NCBI GenBank assembly: GCA_958295915.1
Contig: OY282381.1
Span: 3,928,722 to 3,992,721, forward strand
Reading direction: 5' to 3'
Source: an uncultured Caldilineaceae bacterium
GTDB lineage: Bacteria; Chloroflexota; Anaerolineae; Caldilineales; Caldilineaceae
Length of the DNA stretch: 64,000 bases
Part shown: positions 18,225 through 24,890 of the stretch, piece after piece
How the letters are laid out: each line of letters begins with the position of its first letter
How positions within the stretch are numbered: position 1 is the first letter of the stretch
Notes under the pieces: generated by a model
The model's database searches: none
What the model was told of the DNA's origin: nothing
What the model saw: the letters and a program-made list of their open reading frames with translations, nothing else
Translations under genes and position numbers: made by a program

Positions 18225-18932
18225 ATGCAACGCAAACTAACGTGCCTTTTCATTCTACTGTTCAGCATTTTGCTGACATCGTGCAGTTCCAGAATATCAA
18301 CCGAAGTTTTCCTTCGGGATTTAGACGACCTACCGAATGAAACCCTGACAAACAATCTGTTTCTCCATTTGCCATTGCCTTCAATGGACTCTTGCGAAGA
18401 GTACAAAAGACGCTACGATAGCGTATGGAGAAAGAGTAGGGATTTCCGCAATGCAGAATTTGTCAAATGTTATGAAGATGGAATGAATGACTTTGTAGAA
18501 TACAAGTTAGCCATTCCACTACGCTTGATTTCTTCTGAAGAGGAGTCTATGCAGGGACCTGTAGAGATTATCAGGATGGACGATTCTGCAAGTGATAACC
18601 GATTTCTCTATATGCGAGTCAACCCAAAGGCTTTATATCGTCTGGATCAGCTATTTGATGATGAGTTTTCGCGGAGTCTTGACTTGAGCGATACATCTCC
18701 GCTGGTCCGCATTTCCAATGACCTACGCGCTAGCCAAACTTTAGTGGTAAGCCATGCCTTTGTGCAGAATGTACCTGTGATAAACCCACAGAAATTTGCG
18801 CTAGAGCCTAGGGATAGTCTGGATATTGTACTGTCAGACGTTGTATCAGCCTGGCTGTTTACAATATCTTCTACCCTTCCGCCTCGTATTGCCTATCTGG
18901 CGACTTGGCTACAAGAAACGGAAGGCGAATAA
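18225..18932 (+). CDS. Uncharacterised lipoprotein
   Basis: A 235-residue protein with a short basic N-terminus, a hydrophobic core and LLTSC, placing the lipidated Cys at about residue 20. The mature part begins SSRISTEVFLRDLDDL, which recalls DUF7424-type lipoproteins from plasmids and phages; that is a pattern impression only. Two Cys (in DSCEEYKRR and VKCYEDGM) may form a disulfide. The tract is visibly more AT-rich than the flanking operons, suggesting recent acquisition. The start follows AAGGGGG at good spacing. It is alone, followed by a long perfect hairpin. Confidence 0.75.
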   Translation: MQRKLTCLFILLFSILLTSCSSRISTEVFLRDLDDLPNETLTNNLFLHLPLPSMDSCEEYKRRYDSVWRKSRDFRNAEFVKCYEDGMNDFVEYKLAIPLRLISSEEESMQGPVEIIRMDDSASDNRFLYMRVNPKALYRLDQLFDDEFSRSLDLSDTSPLVRISNDLRASQTLVVSHAFVQNVPVINPQKFALEPRDSLDIVLSDVVSAWLFTISSTLPPRIAYLATWLQETEGE

Positions 18933-18935
18933 AAA

Positions 18936-18972
18936 AATCGGGCGAGGAGTTTGTTATCCTCCTCGCCCGATT
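18936..18972 (-). terminator. Long perfect hairpin, terminator-like on the minus strand
   Basis: A 14-base-pair perfect stem (18936-18949 with 18959-18972, core CGGGCGAGGAG) has a 9-base loop. The T tract lies on the minus-strand side (A7 at 18931-18937), so it is a standard terminator only for leftward transcription. It may also end the 18225 transcript by the stem alone. Confidence 0.6.
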
Positions 18973-19193
18973 GGCTATACGGGTGAGCGCGGGTTCCCAT
19001 ATAACCACTAAATATTAAATTGTATTTAAGCCTATTCGTCACAAGGATGACGGCAGCGGTCTGCATCTGCTTTCAGGAGATCGAAGCAGCTCTCCTGGAA
19101 AGTGAGAGGCCGATTTCACGCCCATTTGCGCTTTCTGGCAACATATTGCGCTATAGTGGAGAGCGGAACAGAAGATTGTCGGGAGGCGGTTCG

Positions 19194-20252
19194 ATGAAAC
19201 GAGCTGAAAGCAAAGCGGTCCGTATCAACCAGATCGAAAAACTACTGTGGAGTCACCCGGAAGGTCTGACCCGGACTGAAATCGCACGTCGTATCGGCGT
19301 TCACCGATCGGTCATCACCAAGTACCTCGATCAGGATGATCTGCCTCCCAGCATCTATGAAGACGAACTAGACGGCAAAAAGTTGAAAATTGATCGATCC
19401 GCTGATTTGACAAAGGCCTCTTTCACTCTGCACGAGGTTATGGCAATTCATCTCGCTACTCGTATGCTGGCCACGCGCACGGACAAGCAGAATCCCCATG
19501 CAGCCTCAGCACTGCGCAAATTGGGACTTGCACTCCAGCGGCTGGATAAAAATGTTAGTCATCATCTCCTGCGTTCAGCGGACGTAATGGACGAAGACGC
19601 TTCCTACCGGGACCCGGTCTATCTGGAGGTGTTACAGACCCTGACCGAAGCCTGGGCCAGCAGCCGCAAAGTAAGGGTGTCTCACCAGATGGCAAACAAG
19701 CGCATCTTCGATTATACATTTTCTCCCTATTTCATCGAACCCTATGCTCTGGGACAGACAGCGCACGTGATTGGTTTGCGCGAACCGCCCGGCAAGGTGC
19801 GCACATTCAAGATCGAAAGGGTGCGCTCTGTAGAAATTTTGCGCGAGGAATATGAACTGCCCGACACTTTCGATCCGGCAGAGTTGCTGCGCCACGCCTG
19901 GGGTATCTGGTACACCGAAGCAGAGCCAGAGGAGGTGGTCCTGCGATTTCATCCGCGGGTTGTCCAGCGAGTGCGGGAAAGCACCTGGAAACGGGACGAG
20001 GTGACGGAGCTGCAGGCGAACGGTTTTCTGCTGTGGCGGGCAAAAGTGGCTGAGCCAAAGGAGATGTTGCCGTGGATTCGCGGCTGGGGCGCAGATTGCG
20101 AAGTGCTGGAGCCGGAAGCGCTGCGAAACCAACTCACGTTGGAGGCGCAGCGCCTGGCGTCCATATACAGCTGGCAGGCGCAGAGCCGGACAGGTCAGAA
20201 AGAGAGATCTGAAGCCGAAGATCAGGAATTCTGCGGCGACTTTTTCGATTGA
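19194..20252 (+). CDS. HTH-WYL transcriptional regulator
   Basis: A 352-residue regulator. Residues about 10-45 form a helix-turn-helix (LLWSHPEGLTRTEIARRIGV then RSVITKYL). The middle part carries the WYL domain, and the last 90 residues form the WCX C-terminal extension (EEVVLRFHPRVVQRVRES and WIRGWGADCEVLEPEAL). WYL domains are thought to sense nucleic-acid or nucleotide ligands and often control defence or CRISPR loci; no such locus is seen here. The start at 19194 follows GGGAGGCG and gives a normal N-terminus; 58 upstream codons are open but unlikely. Confidence 0.87.
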   Translation: MKRAESKAVRINQIEKLLWSHPEGLTRTEIARRIGVHRSVITKYLDQDDLPPSIYEDELDGKKLKIDRSADLTKASFTLHEVMAIHLATRMLATRTDKQNPHAASALRKLGLALQRLDKNVSHHLLRSADVMDEDASYRDPVYLEVLQTLTEAWASSRKVRVSHQMANKRIFDYTFSPYFIEPYALGQTAHVIGLREPPGKVRTFKIERVRSVEILREEYELPDTFDPAELLRHAWGIWYTEAEPEEVVLRFHPRVVQRVRESTWKRDEVTELQANGFLLWRAKVAEPKEMLPWIRGWGADCEVLEPEALRNQLTLEAQRLASIYSWQAQSRTGQKERSEAEDQEFCGDFFD

Positions 20253-20371
20253 CGAACTGCCAGGTCATCTCTGCGATTTCGATTCGTGAGATTCCGACTC
20301 TATTCGATTTGCCCTGTAATGTGTATACCTGTGGCAAGTTTTTACTCCATTCAGTCAGCAAGGGGGGCGCC

Positions 20372-21172
20372 ATGCGCAAACAGCACGCAATCTTACTCTC
20401 TTTAACAACTTTATTTCTTGTCCCGATATTGTATGGGGTACTGTTTTCAGCTTTTAATCCTAAGCCTGACACACCAAGAAATACATTTCTCATTACATCC
20501 ACAGCATACATGCTAAGACCTACATGGACACCTTCACCAGCACAAACACCAAAACCACCAGCACGAACACCAAAACCTACATGGACACCTTCACCCACAC
20601 GAACACGAAAACCTACCTCGACACCTCGTCCCAAACCTATTGTAATCATTAACAACAATATGAACGTGCGTGCGGGACCAGGAACGAACTATTCTATTAT
20701 CGGCGCGGCAACGCTTAGCCAACAATTTGTCATCACTGGTAAAAACCCTGCTGGTGACTGGTGGGAAATCGACTATAACAGAAAAAAGGGGTGGATTTAC
20801 AGCCCACTGGTAACGGCAATGAATGCGGAACGAGTTCCTGTGGCTGCTTGGGAACGGGCTCGTGGTAAAGCTATCGTAGTTAGTTATGACGAATTATTGC
20901 GACATAATGAACAATACGTAGGGAAATTGGTTTATTTACGGGGTGATGTGACTCAGGTATTTGAGGGGGGGATGTTGTTACGTTCTAAAGAGGGGAATAA
21001 ATGGGCTCGTTCTCCTACATGGTTAATATATGATCATTCGTTGGGACGAATTTTAGAGGAGGATACGCTTGGAGTTATTGCAAAGGTCATAAGGTTGCAG
21101 GAATATGAAACTTCAGGTAGAGGCTTGTTAACCGTGCCATTGCTTGAAGTAATAGACTTGAGACAGGAATAA
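20372..21172 (+). CDS. Anchored SH3b-domain protein with a Thr/Pro repeat linker
   Basis: A 266-residue protein. Residues about 6-25 form a membrane anchor or uncleaved signal. Residues about 47-90 are a PTWTPSP / TPKP repeat, a wall-spanning type of linker. An SH3b domain follows (NNMNVRAGPGTNYSIIGAAT to WWEIDYNRKKGWIYSPLV), a fold that often binds peptidoglycan or glycans. The last 90 residues (YDELLRHNEQYVGKLVYLRG onward) look like an OB-like domain. The start follows AAGGGGGG. The linker is built from direct DNA repeats (ACCTACATGGACACCTTCAC twice). It may be co-transcribed with the WYL gene, 119 bases upstream. Confidence 0.83.
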   Translation: MRKQHAILLSLTTLFLVPILYGVLFSAFNPKPDTPRNTFLITSTAYMLRPTWTPSPAQTPKPPARTPKPTWTPSPTRTRKPTSTPRPKPIVIINNNMNVRAGPGTNYSIIGAATLSQQFVITGKNPAGDWWEIDYNRKKGWIYSPLVTAMNAERVPVAAWERARGKAIVVSYDELLRHNEQYVGKLVYLRGDVTQVFEGGMLLRSKEGNKWARSPTWLIYDHSLGRILEEDTLGVIAKVIRLQEYETSGRGLLTVPLLEVIDLRQE

Positions 21173-21490
21173 CGGGGAATTTATTTATATATGATAGGTT
21201 GTTGGTTTATTGGATATTTGAATGTTTTGTGTGTGGTTAAGAACATTCTACACTGTGAGTGGGAATATCCCGTGCAGCAATAATACCCTCTCCTGAAAAA
21301 TACAGGGCGATGTAATCGAATTCATCGCTTTCGGCAAAGGGCTCGCCACATATAACTCTGTTTCTGCAGGACCCATTACAATTCCCTATTTGTTAGCTTT
21401 AGAAGTTCGTATTGTGAAATAAATTTCCGAAAAAGGACAACTTAATCTCAAATTATCTCAATGAATTTACACTCAATACGATAGGCCGAC
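21173..21490. other. AT-rich intergenic stretch without a convincing gene
   Basis: No frame here has convincing composition or a ribosome site. The stretch precedes the first of two 74-base direct repeats. Confidence 0.4.
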
Positions 21491-21564
21491 CTATCCTTGT
21501 GATAAGCGGGAACCGCAGTGTTCTCTTTCCATGTGGTAGGGTGATACAGACAGCCAATAACACC
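21491..21564 (+). repeat. 74-bp direct repeat, left copy
   Basis: Matches 22240-22313 over 74 bases with about four differences. It contains GGGAAC(CGCAGT)GTTCTC, a six-base-pair hairpin with one G-U pair, and ends CAGACAGCCAATAACACC. The two copies bracket the PH-domain gene. Confidence 0.8.
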
Positions 21565-21678
21565 GACGCCGTCTTACAGCAGGACCAGGGTAAAAGTTGC
21601 CGAGGGCGACCGTTGGTTCTGTAGCGAGCGGGAAGCCCGGGCAAACGGATTCAGAACACCTGGAGAGGGGGGTTAGTC

Positions 21679-22050
21679 ATGACGATCAATGCGCTTTTGG
21701 GCGCGGCAGGCCAGATGAGCAATCGGGAGCGGGAATCATTTGCCCATCGAGTCTGTGCGGAGGATGAACAGATCCAAGCGGCCTTCAAGACAAAGAGGGA
21801 CAGTTACGTGTTCACCGACCGCCGCTTCATCATGGAAGATGTGCAGGGAATGACGGGAAGGAAGCGCAGCGTTTTGAGCATTCCCTACTCCAAGATCAGC
21901 GCATATGAGATCGAATCGGCGGGGCATCTGGATACGGACGGGGAGCTGCGTCTCTGGGTGAGCGGCTATCCAGAGGTCATCAAGCGGGAGTTCAGGAAGA
22001 ATGTGGATGTCTATCTGCTGAACAAAATTTTAGCCGATAACGTGAAATAA
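21679..22050 (+). CDS. Bacterial PH-domain protein (YvbH-like)
   Basis: A 123-residue single-domain protein. The order RDSYVFTDRRFIMEDVQG, then GRKRSVLSIPYSKISAYEIE, a GHLDTDGELRLWVSG strand and a closing helix NVDVYLLNKIL is the classic bacterial pleckstrin-homology (bPH) layout. Family members are cytoplasmic and of unclear role, often stress-linked. The start follows GAGAGGGGGG. The gene lies between two copies of a 74-base direct repeat, so it may have moved as a unit or be under duplicated control. Flanking bases hold no other gene. Confidence 0.82.
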   Translation: MTINALLGAAGQMSNRERESFAHRVCAEDEQIQAAFKTKRDSYVFTDRRFIMEDVQGMTGRKRSVLSIPYSKISAYEIESAGHLDTDGELRLWVSGYPEVIKREFRKNVDVYLLNKILADNVK

Positions 22051-22239
22051 CCAGGCGGAATTTTGCCGGGTGAAGATGTGGAGGGAGGACAGAAGCTGGG
22101 ACATACCCTGTTCGATTCCAAGGATGTCTGGCGTAGTCGACCTACTCCCACGGTCGCTCCGGGTCTACTATCTGATAGTGAGCTATGGGGCGCGAAGTTG
22201 ACGGTAGAACATCTCGTCGTTCTGCTTTTTCAAAGAAAT

Positions 22240-22313
22240 CTATCTTTGTGATAAGCGGGAACCGCAGTGTTCCCTTTCCATGTGGTGGGGTAATACAGAC
22301 AGCCAATAACACC
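22240..22313 (+). repeat. 74-bp direct repeat, right copy
   Basis: Second copy of the 21491-21564 repeat. Its hairpin is perfect here (GGGAAC with GTTCCC), so the base difference between copies keeps the stem. It ends immediately before the disrupted helix-turn-helix gene. Confidence 0.8.
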
Positions 22314-22315
22314 TG

Positions 22316-22722
22316 ATGATGCAGTCAGTAAGGCAGAGTGAGAATAGGAAGGATTCGGTGGAGTTTTCATCAGGAAGAGACGAGGAAATAAAGCGCACTG
22401 CTCGAATCTTGGAGATCATTCAACTCATTGCGATTCGACCACGCCGATATCGGGCAAAAGATCTGGCCCAACACTTTGAGATCAGTGAGAGAGCACTGAA
22501 AGTTGCTGTCGTTTCAGTCTTTACCCCCACACGCCAGTTGTTTTTCTCAACGGCTCAACAGAGAGAGCACTGAAAGATCTGAGCCGCGAGGCACACAGAG
22601 ACCCGTTGTTTGGCGCGCAGGTCAGGGAAGCGCAGGGCACTCCATTCATGCGACCGAGGCTGCGCGCGGAAGCCCGGCGACGACGGCTGCGCCGCGAAGC
22701 CGAAAGGAGGGAAAGGGCATGA
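22316..22722 (+). pseudogene. Helix-turn-helix gene split by a 74-base insertion
   Basis: The frame starting at 22316 reads IKRTARILEIIQLIA, then YRAKDLAQHFEISERALK, a helix-turn-helix like that of WYL regulators, and then runs into foreign sequence and stops at 22573. The 16 bases GAGAGAGCACTGAAAG occur at 22487-22502 and again at 22561-22576. Removing the 74 bases between the copies restores one frame through DLSREAHRDPLFG and an Arg-rich tail to a TGA at 22720, about 110 residues in all. The tail does not look like a WYL core, so the ancestral protein may be a small DNA-binding protein. The stop overlaps the next ATG. Confidence 0.6.
22541..22576 (+). repeat. Short dispersed repeat, copy 2 of 3 (inside the 74-base insertion)
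   Basis: TTTTTCTCAACGGCTCAACA followed by GAGAGAGCACTGAAAG. It is nearly identical to 23635-23668 and related to the minus-strand word at 6861-6884. It forms the right part of the insertion that splits the helix-turn-helix gene. Confidence 0.6.
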
Positions 22723-22930
22723 GCATGGCTGCGAACGGCCCGCGACGACGCGGAAAATGTGCAGTAAGCACTATCTGCGCTGGCGAGCCAGAAAAAAGCG
22801 GGGGGATATGACAGAGATAGAGAAGATCTCGTATCCAACACCTCGCATCTGCAACATCTTGGATTGCGAGGAAATCGCACATATGCACGGGCTGTGCAAG
22901 GCGCACAGCAAGCAGGCGAACCTCATATAG
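22719..22930 (+). pseudogene. Small Cys/His zinc-binding protein with a damaged start
   Basis: The convincing frame reads HGCERPATTRKMCSKHYLRW, then RARKKRGDM, then ICNILDCEEIAHMHGLCKAH. This is two C-x4/5-C...C-x2-H knuckles of the kind common in small phage and mobile-element proteins (GCxRPxxxRGLCxxHYxRW). The natural ATG at 22719, which overlaps the previous stop, is out of frame with it by one base; insertion of one base after ATGAG would join them. So either the 5' end carries a one-base deletion or an unrecognised start is used. An internal ATG at 22808 begins the second knuckle only. Confidence 0.55.
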
Positions 22931-22946
22931 AGATGGAACGCCGTAT

Positions 22947-23123
22947 GTGGCGATAAAGACGCCGGACGAACAGCGCACCGCGTCGGTCCAGGCGTGGGTA
23001 TCCACTGAAACGAAGTTAGGGCTGCTGGAGATTGCCAAGGAGTACAATGTGTCAATCTCCGGGCTCACCCGGATCATCATCGAAAATTTTCTGAGGCAAA
23101 TGGAGGAGAAGAGATGCGCGTAG
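22947..23123 (+). CDS. Ribbon-helix-helix (CopG/Arc-type) DNA-binding protein
   Basis: A 58-residue protein. The order is a beta strand (TASVQAWVSTE), helix one (KLGLLEIAKEYN), a turn (VSIS) and helix two (GLTRIIIENFLRQMEEK), which is the complete CopG/Arc/MetJ fold. It would act as a dimeric DNA-binding repressor. The start is inferred as GTG at 22947; no ATG is available in this frame. It overlaps the next gene by ten bases, so the pair is translationally coupled. A role in regulating this small cassette is an inference. Confidence 0.65.
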   Translation: MAIKTPDEQRTASVQAWVSTETKLGLLEIAKEYNVSISGLTRIIIENFLRQMEEKRCA

Positions 23124-23290
23124 AATCGTGTCTGGGAGTCGTGTTGTTTGTCATTCTGGCCGCGCTGTCCTTTGGCATGGTCGCCGTTTTTAATCTGGAC
23201 ATAGGCGTATTTCTGTTTCTGCTCATCATCATCGCCATCTTCTGCGTGGCGAACACCATGCGGGCGAAGGATGAAGCGGGGGGAGGCTGA
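23114..23290 (+). CDS. Two-helix membrane microprotein
   Basis: A 58-residue protein made of two hydrophobic helices (about residues 7-26 and 30-46, with VVLFVILAALSFGMV and FLFLLIIIAIFCV) joined by a short NLDIG turn and ending with a charged RAKDEAGGG tail. The ribosome site GGAGGAGAAG is strong. It starts inside the preceding repressor gene and ends one base before the next ATG. Small two-helix proteins in such cassettes can be holins or toxins, but nothing here decides between these. Confidence 0.65.
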   Translation: MRVESCLGVVLFVILAALSFGMVAVFNLDIGVFLFLLIIIAIFCVANTMRAKDEAGGG

Positions 23291-23291
23291 T

Positions 23292-23807
23292 ATGAGCGTG
23301 CGTTACGCCTGGCGCCGGGCCAGGGCCGGCAGATCGGTGACCAGCTTCTTTCTGCACGGGATCGGTAAACACAGCGCTACTGTACGCCGGCGCCGCGATA
23401 TGCGCTGGGGCTGGCGGATCGTGACGGATACGGGTGATCTGCTGGCGCAGGGAGTCACAGTGACCAGGGTAGAGGCGAAGGAAGCCGCGCTACACGCCCT
23501 GACCAGCAGCGGGATCGTTCCCCCGCTGCTGGATCTGCGGGCGCGAGAAATCGAGGGATCGGAGGATCGTAGGATCGGGGGAACTGAAGGGCGGGCGCAG
23601 TCGGCAGAGACTGCGCCCGCCTTACTCGTCTCGGTTTTCCTCAACGGCTCAACAGAGAGAGCGCTGAGTAAGCGCGTTCACATTGAAAATCCGCACTTTT
23701 CCCGGCAGAAAACCTTGGTTTCGAACAGAATTCACTTTAGAATCGCGTTTAGAAGAGCGGCACATCTAGCCATTGTCCGCCCTGCCTGGCGGATTCATGG
23801 GCGATGA
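23292..23807 (+). CDS. Arg-rich small protein, 3' end probably fused to unrelated sequence
   Basis: The start follows GGGGGGAGGCTGAT. Residues 1 to about 80 read coherently (SVRYAWRRARAGRS, RRRDMRWGWRIVTDTGDLLA, VEAKEAALHAL), a small alpha/beta domain rich in Arg and Trp that I do not recognise. Beyond about residue 95 the composition changes. The frame crosses a strong hairpin and a short dispersed repeat, then overlaps the end of the minus-strand gene at 23749. The true stop has probably been lost by a deletion or insertion near 23560-23640. Confidence 0.5.
   Translation: MSVRYAWRRARAGRSVTSFFLHGIGKHSATVRRRRDMRWGWRIVTDTGDLLAQGVTVTRVEAKEAALHALTSSGIVPPLLDLRAREIEGSEDRRIGGTEGRAQSAETAPALLVSVFLNGSTERALSKRVHIENPHFSRQKTLVSNRIHFRIAFRRAAHLAIVRPAWRIHGR
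23590..23621 (+). terminator. GC-rich hairpin at the end of the small-gene cassette
   Basis: GGCGGGCGCAGTC (23590-23602) pairs perfectly with GACTGCGCCCGCC (23609-23621), with a six-base loop. Only TT follows, so it is a weak intrinsic terminator or a structural boundary. Confidence 0.45.
23635..23668 (+). repeat. Short dispersed repeat, copy 3 of 3
   Basis: TTTTCCTCAACGGCTCAACA followed by GAGAGAGCGCTGAG. It matches 22541-22576 with two or three changes and sits at the boundary between the cassette and the minus-strand operon. Confidence 0.6.
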
Positions 23808-24831
23808 TGCCGGGTATGGTGAAGTCCAGCGCTCGGACTACGTCGATGGGCGGCTTGATATTGTGTTCGATGGCGTCAATGAAATCCCGCACCATGTAGA
23901 ACTCCGATGTGCCATGCCCACCTTGACGCGCCTCTTCCGGCGCCTGTGAATCTACAGTCGGGCACTCGATCTCCCGAGCGCCCTCTTGGGCTGTGGCCTC
24001 GTCTTTACTGTAGAAAAGCCCTGTGGTACTGCCCCACCCACCCCGCCGGCCGTTCTCCACGAATCCCTTCTCGCCATAGAGCGTGTAAAAGATCATCTCT
24101 GGATGCCGAGGAGCGACCTGACTACGCAAAATTTTGACCGTGGCCCCCTTTTGCGTTTGGAACAACCCCACTTCCATATCCAGATAGCCCAACCCTTCCT
24201 CTGGATAGATGTTCTTGCCCGCATGGATGCCGGTCGCCTTAACAATGCGATCGTCCATTAACGTCAGTAGCGGACCCAGACAATGTGCGCAGTACCAAAT
24301 CGGGGCCCGCGTGTAGCGCCATTTGCGCTCGCCCGTCTCCGGGTCTTTGAGCAGCCGCACAATCTCGTGGAGGTATTCGCCTTCCGCATGGAATATCTTG
24401 CCCAGCTTGCCCTGCGTGATCCAGTTCTTCCACTCACGAATGTAGTGAAAGTAGCAATAGTTCTCGCCCATCATATAGATTCGCCCGGTCCGACGAACAG
24501 TCTCCACTAAACGCTCACATTCGGCCACGGTGTACGCCGCGGTTTGCTCGCATAACACATGCTTGCCGCTCTCCATGGCGGCAATGGAATGCTGAGCGTG
24601 ATACTCGATAGGTGTGGCAACCACCACGATATCCAGCGGCGCGCTGATAAAGTCCTCAAACTGCGTAAACAACCGATCGTCGGACAGTGAAAAATTGGCG
24701 CCCACGTCCTCCAACGTCCTCTCATCGATATCGCACAAGGCAGCGACTTCCACGCGCGGATGTCTGGCCAGGCTGTGCAACAGCCCTCCGCCCCGTCGTA
24801 ATCCCACCAAACCAGTCTGTAATCTGCTCAT
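23749..24831 (-). CDS. Gfo/Idh/MocA-family oxidoreductase (operon 2)
   Basis: A 360-residue NAD(P)-dependent oxidoreductase. The N-terminal Rossmann motif is degenerate (TGLVGLRRGGGLLH), followed by AALCDIDE. Where the family usually has Glu-Lys-Pro the sequence is CEQTAA, and then comes MMGENYCYF. The missing lysine suggests an unusual mechanism or a lyase-like role. The C-terminal half has EGEYLHEIV and a closing HESARQGGQWLDVP. It is the last gene of the leftward operon with the CUT1 transporter and the ceramidase-like enzyme, so it probably modifies the imported sugar. Confidence 0.88.
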   Translation of the reverse strand: MSRLQTGLVGLRRGGGLLHSLARHPRVEVAALCDIDERTLEDVGANFSLSDDRLFTQFEDFISAPLDIVVVATPIEYHAQHSIAAMESGKHVLCEQTAAYTVAECERLVETVRRTGRIYMMGENYCYFHYIREWKNWITQGKLGKIFHAEGEYLHEIVRLLKDPETGERKWRYTRAPIWYCAHCLGPLLTLMDDRIVKATGIHAGKNIYPEEGLGYLDMEVGLFQTQKGATVKILRSQVAPRHPEMIFYTLYGEKGFVENGRRGGWGSTTGLFYSKDEATAQEGAREIECPTVDSQAPEEARQGGHGTSEFYMVRDFIDAIEHNIKPPIDVVRALDFTIPGIIAHESARQGGQWLDVPLF

Positions 24832-24890
24832 GATCTGCGATGCTCCTTCATCCTATTGCCGTTTTGCGTTGTCTATCTGCATATTCATCG

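Noticed and set aside
18936..18972. The long hairpin as a standard terminator for the 18225 lipoprotein
   Set aside because: The T tract is on the wrong side for rightward transcription; only the stem could act. It is listed as minus-strand terminator-like instead.
18225..20252. The WYL regulator as a sign of a CRISPR-Cas or defence locus here
   Set aside because: No cas, nuclease, helicase or toxin-antitoxin genes are seen within 5 kb; WYL proteins also occur alone.
20519..20640. Short direct repeats as a CRISPR-like array
   Set aside because: They are in frame and encode the Thr/Pro linker of the SH3b protein.
22100..22239. A 5S-rRNA-like word (CTACTCCCACGG) as an RNA gene
   Set aside because: The surrounding sequence does not form the 5S helices and no other rRNA is nearby.
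21491..22313. The two 74-base repeats as a CRISPR remnant
   Set aside because: Only two copies, far apart, with a gene between them and no cas genes; the unit is too long for a CRISPR repeat.
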